The notes under the pieces: model-generated | The model's input: only the letters and a program-made list of their open reading frames with translations | Database searches by the model: none | Told to the model about the DNA's origin: nothing | Part shown: piece after piece, positions 1-5,221 of the stretch | Numbering within the stretch: the first letter of the stretch is position 1 | How the letters are laid out: each line of letters begins with the position of its first letter | NCBI GenBank assembly: GCA_900770075.1 | Contig: CAAGIZ010000033.1 | Coordinates: 1-6,155, forward strand | DNA from: Spirochaetia bacterium | GTDB lineage: Bacteria > Spirochaetota > Spirochaetia > Treponematales > Treponemataceae | DNA length: 6,155 bases | Direction: 5' to 3' | Program-made: the position numbers and the translations under genes

Positions 1-68
1 CGGAACTGCGGAAAGCCGGTTAGACCGGGGAGCAGCTCCCTCTCAAAAAAAATAGGGGCACTTTTCAT

Positions 69-97
69 TAGACAATAACGGGGAATTTTTATATATT
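69..97 (+). promoter_or_regulatory. Candidate sigma-70 promoter for the clpP-type gene
   Basis: A -35-like TAGACA (69-74) and a -10-like TATATT (92-97) are separated by exactly 17 bases, each one mismatch from the sigma-70 consensus. The -10 ends only six bases before the ATG at 104, so the expected transcription start falls at or within a base or two of the start codon. The GGGGAA at 80-85 would then lie in the promoter spacer and not act as a ribosome binding site; it is also too far from the ATG (about 18 bases) for that. The region is AT-rich, so a chance match is possible. Confidence 0.4.
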
Positions 98-103
98 TTA
101 AGT

Positions 104-712
104 ATGAATAAATTTATCAATGACGAAGAAAAAGACGAAAAAAAAGAAAAAAAAGCCGGTGCTGACGCATTTATTGAAAAACTTTTGAAGACCCGTCAGA
201 TTATCGTAAGCGGCGAGGTAAACGAAGAGCTGGTGGAAAGGATTGTAAAGCAGCTTCTGGTTCTTGAGGCGGATTCGGACAAACCTATTTATCTTTATAT
301 CGATTCCCCAGGTGGTTCCATCGATGACGGTTTTGGTCTTTACGACATGATTCGCTTTATAAATGCTCCTGTTTACACGATTGGGATGGGGCTTATTGCC
401 AGCATGGGCGTAACCTTGTTCCTGTCTGTTCCTAAGGAAAGGCGCTTCAGTCTTCCAAACAGTCACTTTTTGATTCATCAGCCGCTGATGGGCGGAAGCC
501 GGGGTGTTGCAACTGACATCGAGATTACGGCTCAGGAAATTTCAAAGTCTCGGGAAACTCTGACCAAACTCATTGCAGAGGCCACCGGAAAGGATTTTGA
601 GACCGTAAAAAAAGATACGGAGCGGGATCACTGGCTTACGGCAGAAGAAGCTTTGGATTACGGCATTGTTGGAACCATCGTTTCCAGCCGCAAAGAGTTG
701 CCCCAGGCCTAA
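104..712 (+). CDS. clpP: ATP-dependent Clp protease proteolytic subunit (ClpP family, probable second paralogue)
   Basis: A serine peptidase of the ClpP family (S14), which forms the barrel-shaped cytoplasmic protease core fed by AAA+ unfoldases such as ClpX. The 202 residues match the usual family length. Visible motifs are the PGGS turn (69-72), the nucleophile Ser100 in ASMG, His125 in the HQP motif, and Asp175 in TERD, so the catalytic triad is complete. The N-terminus is odd: residues 7-17 are almost entirely Asp, Glu and Lys, where canonical ClpP has a short hydrophobic axial-loop segment. Two runs of eight A (138-145 and 147-154) encode this stretch. No tig or clpX is visible downstream; the next gene is unrelated and lies behind a terminator-like hairpin. 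This fits a second ClpP paralogue, of the kind known in spirochaetes, better than the tig-clpP-clpX copy, but that is inference. The start at 104 is the only Met before residue 82. It has no good ribosome binding site. Confidence 0.93.
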   Translation: MNKFINDEEKDEKKEKKAGADAFIEKLLKTRQIIVSGEVNEELVERIVKQLLVLEADSDKPIYLYIDSPGGSIDDGFGLYDMIRFINAPVYTIGMGLIASMGVTLFLSVPKERRFSLPNSHFLIHQPLMGGSRGVATDIEITAQEISKSRETLTKLIAEATGKDFETVKKDTERDHWLTAEEALDYGIVGTIVSSRKELPQA

Positions 713-736
713 AATTTATGGTACAGTTATTTAGAA

Positions 737-770
737 AGGCGGAGTGACTTTTTGCATGCTCCGTTTTTTT
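737..770 (+). terminator. Intrinsic terminator after the clpP-type gene
   Basis: CGGAG (740-744) pairs with CTCCG (759-763) and is followed by seven T (764-770). G·T and A-T pairs can extend the stem base into the T run. The loop is about 14 bases, so the hairpin is moderate in strength. The T run directly abuts the GAGG ribosome binding site of the next gene. Confidence 0.6.
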
Positions 771-781
771 GAGGATAACCG

Positions 782-1687
782 ATGTTTTTTGAATTAACTG
801 ATTCTTTGTGTGCGGACATTGTGTTTGCCATGGAAAATCAGCAGCAGGATTTTGTTCTGGATGCGGAAAATCTGCGGATTGTTCAGTGTGCGCCGGAATT
901 GGTTGATGAAGAAAACTTTTATTCGCTTCCGTCGTGGACGAGTGGTGACGGTTATGCTTTGCTGGAAGATTTTGTTTCCTGTTACAAGGGCATAAAAGCC
1001 TCCGGCGAGTTAAAACAAATTTTACTGGAAGGAAGGGGGGTCTTCAGGAATTTTAAAAACACATTAAAAAAGTACCCGGAAGCGGACAGGCGTTTTCATT
1101 CCTTTAAAAACAGGGAGATGAAAAAAGTTGTCTGTGAATGGTACAACGCACTGCGGGAGTCGTGGGGACTGGAATCTTTAGATCAGGACTTTTATGAATA
1201 TGACGATCTGGTTCTTGAGGACTTTACTTTCCGGGCGTTTTCTGCCGGACTGGACGGCGAAGATGCTGCTTTTGAGGCAGGTGCCTTTTTTGAAGAATTA
1301 AAAAAGCGGTTTTCAGGTGAACTGGGCGAAGCTGTTGCCTTGCAGTTAAAAGCGCAGTTTGATGATGAGATGACGAAAAACTGTACAGGCGGTTTTGTTT
1401 GCCGTACTCTTTCGGACGAGTTTGCCGGCTGTCTTTTGTATTCAGGTTTTTCCAGCAGCAAAAGGGTTGCACGATTAACCGCCCTTTTTGTAAATCAGAA
1501 TTACCGGGGTCTTGGAATTGCAAGAGAACTTTTACAGAGAAGCATTTCCACTTTAACCAGAGACGGAATTCAATTTTTTATAATCAGCAATTCATTTGTG
1601 CCAAAAATGCTAAAATCCACCCTGACCGATTTAGGTTTTGAAGAGAAAGATTTTGCTTTTGTGGCTGAATTGAACAGGCATTTTTAG
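782..1687 (+). CDS. UPF0158-like region fused to a GNAT N-acetyltransferase
   Basis: The C-terminal part (about 205-301) looks like a GCN5-related acetyltransferase. The core is LTALFVNQNYRGLGIAREL (232-250), with the acetyl-CoA pyrophosphate-binding pattern R-x-x-G-x-A at Arg242 to Ala247, followed by a beta strand at 264-269. The N-terminal part (about 20-132) resembles the uncharacterised UPF0158 family: an acidic Leu/Pro segment near 38-52, then GVFRNFKNTL (86-95) and a WYNALRESWG-type tail (120-129). The 301-residue length fits two domains plus an acidic linker (about 133-200). Acetyl-CoA-dependent acylation of an amine is the expected activity, but no substrate can be read from the sequence. 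The start is supported by GAGG at 771-774, seven bases before the ATG. The gene lies between two terminator-like hairpins and is probably expressed on its own or by read-through from clpP. The GNAT call is solid; UPF0158 is by eye. Confidence 0.85.
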   Translation: MFFELTDSLCADIVFAMENQQQDFVLDAENLRIVQCAPELVDEENFYSLPSWTSGDGYALLEDFVSCYKGIKASGELKQILLEGRGVFRNFKNTLKKYPEADRRFHSFKNREMKKVVCEWYNALRESWGLESLDQDFYEYDDLVLEDFTFRAFSAGLDGEDAAFEAGAFFEELKKRFSGELGEAVALQLKAQFDDEMTKNCTGGFVCRTLSDEFAGCLLYSGFSSSKRVARLTALFVNQNYRGLGIARELLQRSISTLTRDGIQFFIISNSFVPKMLKSTLTDLGFEEKDFAFVAELNRHF

Positions 1688-1698
1688 AGTAACCTCAG

Positions 1699-1727
1699 AA
1701 ATTGGGGTGCCCTTAAGGCAATTTTTT
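1699..1727 (+). terminator. Weak intrinsic terminator after the GNAT gene
   Basis: TGCC (1708-1711) pairs with GGCA (1717-1720) around a five-base loop, and six T follow (1722-1727). An alternative outer pairing joins AAATTG (1699-1704) to the CAATTT that starts at 1719. The stem is short, so termination may be partial. The T run ends one base before the AGGAG of the next gene. Confidence 0.45.
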
Positions 1728-1740
1728 CAGGAGTATTAAA

Positions 1741-2562
1741 ATGGCTTATATCAGACGCGAAACTGAACTCAACATGGATCAGGTAGCTGCTTTTTTGAAA
1801 AATGCAGTTTCCAGAGTAGAATCAAATCCTGAGTATTACGAAGAACTCAAAAAAGTTTTTAAGAAAACTGTCCCTCTTACAAGGCGCTCTTATGTTGCCG
1901 CCTATCTTTTGCAGTGCTCGAAGGGGGCAATTTTCCGCTTTAATCCTAACAGAACTAGGGAAAATTACCGCTCTCTTAGAGACGACAACCGCCGCAGCCG
2001 CTACGAAGACAGAAAAGACCGCTTTGAAGGTTCAGACACAGAGCCTAGAGAACGCAGTCTGCGCATAGAAATTGACCCGGAGAATGCTTCCACTGTTTTT
2101 GTAAGCATCGGACGCAACCGCCACGTGTTTGCCCGTGACCTCCTCGGTCTTTTTATCAACGAAGCCGGAATCGAACGCGAACGCATCGGCAACATTAAAG
2201 TTCTTGCAAACTATTCTTTTGTTGAACTTTTCAAAGAAGATGCAGACAAGGCAATTGCAGCCCTCAACGATTTTGAATGGCGCGGTCGCAAACTTTCTGT
2301 GAGTCACTCAGAAAAAAAGGATCCTGCCGATTTTGACGAAAGGGATGCAGGTGCTCCAGAAGATTACATCAATACAGAAAGAGTGCCTGATGTTGAAAAC
2401 CGCTCTGCTCCAATCGTAGACAGTTTTACGGCAACAAACTCCGACACTGTTGCCCAGCAGGCTGCCTTTGCAAAAGCCATGGAAAAATCTCCGGTTGATA
2501 TGACCGACGAAGAGATAATGGCTCTCAGAAGACCCCGCTCAAGTTCTTCTGCAGACCTGTAG
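1741..2562 (+). CDS. Stand-alone DbpA-type RNA-binding domain protein
   Basis: Residues about 118-190 match the RNA-binding domain found at the C-terminus of DbpA-type DEAD-box helicases. The first strand is TVFVSIGRN (118-126), then a helix with LLGLFINEAGI (134-144), IGNIKVL (149-155), YSFVELF (158-164) and a final RGRKLSVS strand (181-188). No helicase motifs (Walker A, DEAD, SAT) occur anywhere in the 273 residues, so this is not a helicase. Before the domain comes a predicted helical region (10-60) and a very charged Arg/Asp/Glu stretch (70-106) that could add non-specific RNA contact. After it comes an acidic, probably disordered tail ending in a Ser-rich tip (267-270). It is likely a cytoplasmic RNA-binding protein; in DbpA this domain binds structured 23S rRNA, but the target here is unknown. 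AGGAG at 1729-1733, seven bases before the ATG, fixes the start. Confidence 0.88.
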   Translation: MAYIRRETELNMDQVAAFLKNAVSRVESNPEYYEELKKVFKKTVPLTRRSYVAAYLLQCSKGAIFRFNPNRTRENYRSLRDDNRRSRYEDRKDRFEGSDTEPRERSLRIEIDPENASTVFVSIGRNRHVFARDLLGLFINEAGIERERIGNIKVLANYSFVELFKEDADKAIAALNDFEWRGRKLSVSHSEKKDPADFDERDAGAPEDYINTERVPDVENRSAPIVDSFTATNSDTVAQQAAFAKAMEKSPVDMTDEEIMALRRPRSSSSADL

Positions 2563-2597
2563 GTTTTGATGCAGCAACTGCTTTTGTAGTTTTTGTT

Positions 2598-2640
2598 AAG
2601 GGCATTGGGTTTTGATTTTTCAGAATCCAGTGCCTTTTTT
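2598..2640 (+). terminator. Strong intrinsic terminator after the DbpA-type gene
   Basis: A 13-bp stem joins 2601-2613 to 2622-2634, with a few G·T wobbles, an eight-base loop (2614-2621) and six T (2635-2640). A-T and G·T pairs at 2598-2600 can lengthen the base. This is the clearest terminator in the window and separates the hydrolase gene from the genes before it. Confidence 0.85.
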
Positions 2641-2688
2641 ATGCGAATATTTATGGGAATGTTTGATTTTTTGCTGATAAATTTTTGT

Positions 2689-2692
2689 GGAG
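2689..2692 (+). promoter_or_regulatory. Ribosome binding site that decides the hydrolase start
   Basis: GGAG lies nine bases before the ATG at 2702. An in-frame GTG at 2687 overlaps this site and has no Shine-Dalgarno of its own, so the ATG is the better start. Confidence 0.7.
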
Positions 2693-2701
2693 CATTTGAC
2701 T

Positions 2702-3397
2702 ATGGTTCAGGTTATAAGAACAGGCCCCATCGGCACCAACAGTCTGATAGTAAATCTTGGGGAAGACAAGGTTTTTGTGGTGGATCCCGCCAGCTGCTCT
2801 TTTTGCGGCGACGAGTTTAAGGTTACGGATTTTCTAAAAAAGGAAAAAAAACAGCCGGTTGCTGTGGTTTTGACCCACGGTCATTTTGACCACGTTGCAG
2901 GACTTCCTGTCCTTAAAAAAGTTTACCCGGACATTCCTGTGTTGATTCACAAAGAAGACTCGTTTTTAATCGGAGCCGAAAGTGTCCTTGCCCAGAGAAA
3001 AGACCTTCTGGCGGTGGGATTTGAAGATTTTCTGGACAGCGTAACCGAACTTCCTTCTGCCGACTGCTTTCTGGAAGACGAAAAAAGCCTTTTTGACTGC
3101 ATGGAAGGTTTTGCCGCAGAACTTTCTGACACGATAAAAGCCTCCCTGAAAAAATGGAAAGTCCTGCACACCCCGGGGCACACCTTTGGAAGCGTCTGTC
3201 TTTACAACAGGGCGGAAAACATTCTGTTAAGCGGCGACACCGTTTTTTACGGCAGCTGCGGGCGGACAGACATTGGCGGAAGTGCCCTCCTCATGGAAAA
3301 AAGCCTGAAAAAAATAAAACAAATCACGGACAGCACAGCCACAGTCTACCCCGGACACGACTTCTGCGGTTTTAAGATTTCGGAATTTTTTGTTTAA
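2702..3397 (+). CDS. Metallo-beta-lactamase-fold hydrolase (glyoxalase II-like)
   Basis: A cytoplasmic metallohydrolase of 231 residues from the ATG at 2702. All expected metal ligands are visible: HGHFDH (His59, His61, Asp63, His64), His160 in HTPGH, Asp179 in SGDT, and His219 in PGHD. This is a complete dinuclear site. The GRTDIGG stretch (187-193) after the Asp ligand resembles the short YcbL-type glyoxalase II-like subgroup. It lacks the extra C-terminal substrate domain of classical hydroxyacylglutathione hydrolases, so thioester hydrolysis is plausible but unproven. An unusual CSFC pair (Cys32 and Cys35) sits in an early loop. There is no signal peptide. The gene follows a strong terminator and so needs its own promoter, though none was identified with confidence in 2641-2688. 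Downstream it runs into the repeat-filled spacer between convergent genes. Confidence 0.9.
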   Translation: MVQVIRTGPIGTNSLIVNLGEDKVFVVDPASCSFCGDEFKVTDFLKKEKKQPVAVVLTHGHFDHVAGLPVLKKVYPDIPVLIHKEDSFLIGAESVLAQRKDLLAVGFEDFLDSVTELPSADCFLEDEKSLFDCMEGFAAELSDTIKASLKKWKVLHTPGHTFGSVCLYNRAENILLSGDTVFYGSCGRTDIGGSALLMEKSLKKIKQITDSTATVYPGHDFCGFKISEFFV

Positions 3398-3507
3398 GGA
3401 AGGTTTAAGTTTTGGCGGCTTTTTTGCTGCGCAAAAACCGGGCTTTCCGGGGTTCCGTGCTAACCGCACTCCATTGCGCTGCGCGCAACGGCTCCGCCGC
3501 CCCTCCA
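3398..3507. other. Palindrome-rich spacer before the tandem array
   Basis: This stretch has no credible gene. It holds several small palindromes: GTGC/GCAC (3457-3460 with 3466-3469), TTGCGC/GCGCAA (3474-3479 with 3483-3488) and CGGC/GCCG (3489-3492 with 3496-3499). GGGG (3449-3452) can pair with CCCC (3500-3503) to enclose all three in a cloverleaf-like fold. An imperfect hairpin also lies near 3411-3434. No T-tract follows any of these, so they are not classical terminators. The section probably belongs to the same repeat landscape as the array beside it. Confidence 0.55.
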
Positions 3508-3614
3508 ATCCCTAGCCGAAGGCTAGGGCATGCGCCCTAGGCGCATACGTCAATCGACGAGTTTTGGTGCGTCAGCACCGAAACTCGCAGGGGTGGCGTT
3601 TACGCCATCCCCGA
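3508..3614. repeat. Array unit 1
   Basis: There are four consecutive hairpins. The first is CCCTAGCC-GAA-GGCTAGGG (3510-3528). The second is ATGCGCC-CTA-GGCGCAT (3530-3546). The third is a 13-bp stem with a GTCA loop (3558-3570 with 3575-3587). The fourth is GGGGTGGCG-TTTA-CGCCATCCC (3590-3611), which contains one G·T pair. Confidence 0.85.
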
Positions 3615-3721
3615 ATCCCTAGCCGAAGGCTAGGACATGCGCCCTAGGCGCATACGTCAATCAACGAGTTTTGGTGCGTCAGCACCGAAACTCGCAGGGG
3701 TGGCACTTGTGCCATCCCCGG
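3615..3721. repeat. Array unit 2
   Basis: It carries the same four hairpins as unit 1 and is identical at 100 of 107 positions. G-to-A changes at 3635 and 3663 fall at a stem end and in the linker. Four further changes (3705, 3706, 3709, 3710) keep the last palindrome intact by altering both arms. The seventh is the final base (3721). Confidence 0.85.
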
Positions 3722-3736
3722 ATCCCTAGCCGAAGG

Positions 3737-4327
3737 CTAAAAAATCTCAAAAAACTGCCAGTCTATTTTTTCCCTGCTGACGGTCAAAACTCCATAGCTT
3801 TTTTTTGAATTTCCCCGGGGGCGGGAAGTGCTGCCGGGATTAAACAGCAGAATGTCCTTTTTGTACTGGGCAAAGGGAATGTGGGTATGACCGAAAATGC
3901 CCGCATTGAACCTGTTTTTTTCCAGATGTTCCAGCAGTTCCTGGGTTGAAAAGGAAACCCCGAAAAAGTTTCCGTGGGTTACAAAGAATTTTTGTCCCGC
4001 TGCCGTAAAGACCGCCTGTTCCGGAACCTGCACCGTCTTCAAGGTGCCGTCAAAAAAACTGTAACAGGCAGAGTCTCCGTTCCCCCGGACAAAGATTACG
4101 ACCTGGGGAAGAAGTTTGCTTTCGGCAGGGCTGCTGCAGTCCTCTTCCATAATAGAGAGCAAATCTGCAATACCGTCCCCTGCAAAGACAAGGGCATCGC
4201 AGGAGGTTCCGTGGGCGTTAAGGGCGGCTCGCAGGTTTGAAGGCTGACCGTGGCTGTCGGAAACCACCAGAATTCTTGCAGAGTCTTTTGTGGCAAGGGC
4301 TTTTAGTTTTTTGTCCAGAATTTGCAT
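3737..4327 (-). CDS. YfcE/MJ0936-type metallophosphoesterase
   Basis: A calcineurin-like phosphoesterase of 196 residues. Motifs appear in family order: DSH (Asp24, His26), GDG (50-52), GNGD (82-85), THGN with His118, and GHTH (146-149). They are followed by the NPGS turn (163-166) usual in YfcE-type enzymes. Together these form a two-metal site for phosphodiester or phosphomonoester hydrolysis; the natural substrate is not known for most of the family. There is no signal peptide, so it is cytoplasmic. The ATG shares one base with the TGA of the upstream lipoprotein gene (TGATG) and no Shine-Dalgarno is visible, so translation is probably coupled. The stop TAG (3739-3737) is the first three bases of the truncated repeat copy read on this strand. 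The ending FFEIF followed by repeat-derived TAG suggests the element may have set the present C-terminus. Confidence 0.92.
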   Translation of the reverse strand: MQILDKKLKALATKDSARILVVSDSHGQPSNLRAALNAHGTSCDALVFAGDGIADLLSIMEEDCSSPAESKLLPQVVIFVRGNGDSACYSFFDGTLKTVQVPEQAVFTAAGQKFFVTHGNFFGVSFSTQELLEHLEKNRFNAGIFGHTHIPFAQYKKDILLFNPGSTSRPRGNSKKSYGVLTVSREKIDWQFFEIF

Positions 4328-5142
4328 CAGTTAAAAATAAAATGGTTTACGGATTTTAAACCGGATTCGTAGTCAGTATAATTTGAAACCTTCTTTTGCT
4401 TTCCGACAATTTTCTGTACATATTGAATAAGGTTTTTTGACGGTTCCAAAGGTCCCCGGAGCTTGAGCATTTCGTCAATTGCATTGAGCATCAGAAGGCT
4501 GGTGTCAAAGTCGGGAATGTTTGCCGACTGCTCAATTTCGATGGATGTCTGTATCGGGGTGTAATCCAGAACAAAGTCCGAAGTGGATTCTGACCCCAAA
4601 GTGTCATCCTGCTGAAAAAAGCAGAAAACCGGATAGGGGCGTTTTGAAGTTGAATTTCCCTGAGCTTTTATAAAATCGTCTTCCAGCCTTGCAAGGGCGT
4701 TGCAAAGACCTTCCGGCGCTCCGAAGGTTATTATTCCTGCAAGATTTTTATCTTCCAGTTTTGAATAGAGGGAACTTACCCGTGCTTTTCCAGAAACCAT
4801 AAAGTCTTCCGGATAGACCAGAAGGGTTATAAGTCCGTCGTATTCTTCTGTTTTTACGCCGTAGTTGATATTTAAAAGCTGCCGGAATTTTTCTACCGTA
4901 TAAGGGTCGTTGTAACTGTGCCCGAGAACTACTGCAAGGCTTTTGCCTGCCAGATATTCTTTTGTCTGAGCATCCAGCATATTCAGCCTGACGGCAACTT
5001 TAGGCTGTTCTTCCGTTATTTCTTCTGTGCCTGAGGCTTCTGATTTTTTTTGCCTCTGGCAGCCTGAACAGAGCACAAAAATTAAAAGAAAGGTGCCTGT
5101 CAAAAGCACCCTCCCCATTATTTTTAACTGAATTTTTTTCAT
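4327..5142 (-). CDS. Probable lipoprotein of unknown function, periplasmic-binding-like fold
   Basis: The first 28 residues form a lipoprotein signal: Lys-rich start, hydrophobic stretch (about 12-24), then CSGC with Cys28 as the likely lipidated residue. Cys at -3 is unusual but fits the relaxed spirochaetal lipobox. A short charged linker (30-48) follows. The body (about 67-195) alternates strands and helices: SLAVVLGHS (68-76), LITLLVYPEDFM (104-115), LAGIITFGAPEG (134-145), PVFCFF (171-176). This layout recalls type 1 periplasmic-binding folds and, more weakly, the YPDNFM and AVPG signatures of DUF3798; that is inference by eye only. The C-terminal third is mostly helical. It overlaps the phosphoesterase gene by one base. 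No Shine-Dalgarno precedes the ATG. An in-frame ATG eight codons later also lacks one and would leave a weaker signal, so the upstream start is kept. Confidence 0.85.
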   Translation of the reverse strand: MKKIQLKIMGRVLLTGTFLLIFVLCSGCQRQKKSEASGTEEITEEQPKVAVRLNMLDAQTKEYLAGKSLAVVLGHSYNDPYTVEKFRQLLNINYGVKTEEYDGLITLLVYPEDFMVSGKARVSSLYSKLEDKNLAGIITFGAPEGLCNALARLEDDFIKAQGNSTSKRPYPVFCFFQQDDTLGSESTSDFVLDYTPIQTSIEIEQSANIPDFDTSLLMLNAIDEMLKLRGPLEPSKNLIQYVQKIVGKQKKVSNYTDYESGLKSVNHFIFN

Positions 5143-5153
5143 TGTTATTTTTT

Positions 5154-5182
5154 ATTTTATTGGGAATCTCTAAAAATTGCAA
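5154..5182 (-). promoter_or_regulatory. Candidate promoter for the lipoprotein-phosphoesterase pair
   Basis: On the minus strand TTGCAA (5182-5177) and TAAAAT (5159-5154) are 17 bases apart. The -10 ends 11 bases before the ATG, which leaves a 5' leader of about five bases. This agrees with the missing Shine-Dalgarno. The surrounding DNA is AT-rich, so the match could be fortuitous. Confidence 0.4.
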
Positions 5183-5187
5183 TTTTT
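5172..5187. promoter_or_regulatory. Perfect 16-bp palindrome over the candidate -35
   Basis: AAAAATTGCAATTTTT is perfectly self-complementary and is centred on the proposed -35 hexamer of the lipoprotein gene. It could be an operator for a dimeric repressor. An AT-rich chance palindrome is the alternative. Confidence 0.35.
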
Positions 5188-5221
5188 GTTAAAACAAAGT
5201 TTTTACGATATCTTTGAAAAG

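Larger units (their letters stand above)
3508..3739. repeat. Tandem array of a 107-bp four-hairpin unit (two copies plus a partial third)
   Basis: The period is exactly 107 bases: ATCCCTAGCC starts at 3508, 3615 and 3722. The third copy breaks off after 18 bases at 3739. The array fills the space between the convergent hydrolase and phosphoesterase genes, and its last bases supply the phosphoesterase stop codon. CTAG occurs seven times within it. It contains no protein-coding frame that looks real and no T-tracts, so any terminator role would be non-classical. The type resembles REP/BIME-like intergenic palindromic repeats in general, but no named family was recognised. Confidence 0.9.

Noticed and set aside
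1..23. Tail of an upstream plus-strand gene ending ELRKAG and TAG
   Set aside because: Only six codons are visible, which is too little to tell a real C-terminus from chance.
28..40. Terminator at GGGAGC-A-GCTCCC
   Set aside because: It is a perfect short palindrome, but an A-tract and not a T-tract follows on the plus strand, and there is no T-tract on the minus side.
98..478. Minus-strand open frame over the clpP-type gene
   Set aside because: Its Phe-rich end is just the complement of the A tracts in clpP, and no ribosome site or family signature is present.
2687..2701. GTG start adding five residues to the hydrolase
   Set aside because: The GTG overlaps the GGAG that serves the ATG at 2702 and has no ribosome site of its own.
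3227..3508. Minus-strand open frame running from the palindrome cluster into the hydrolase gene
   Set aside because: It is antisense to a well-supported gene, shows no domain or ribosome site, and its start lies in repeat DNA.
3508..3739. CRISPR array
   Set aside because: The 107-base period is fully repeated sequence with no unique spacers, the unit is a chain of hairpins, and no cas gene is nearby.
3508..3739. Integron attC sites
   Set aside because: The size and palindromes are reminiscent, and chromosomal integrons are known in some treponemes, but the paired RYYYAAC and GTTRRRY boxes are not present at the ends and no cassette genes lie between copies.
3974..4240. Plus-strand open frame of 88 codons
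   Set aside because: It lies entirely antisense to the phosphoesterase, whose motifs are intact, and its product is low-complexity and basic, without recognisable features.
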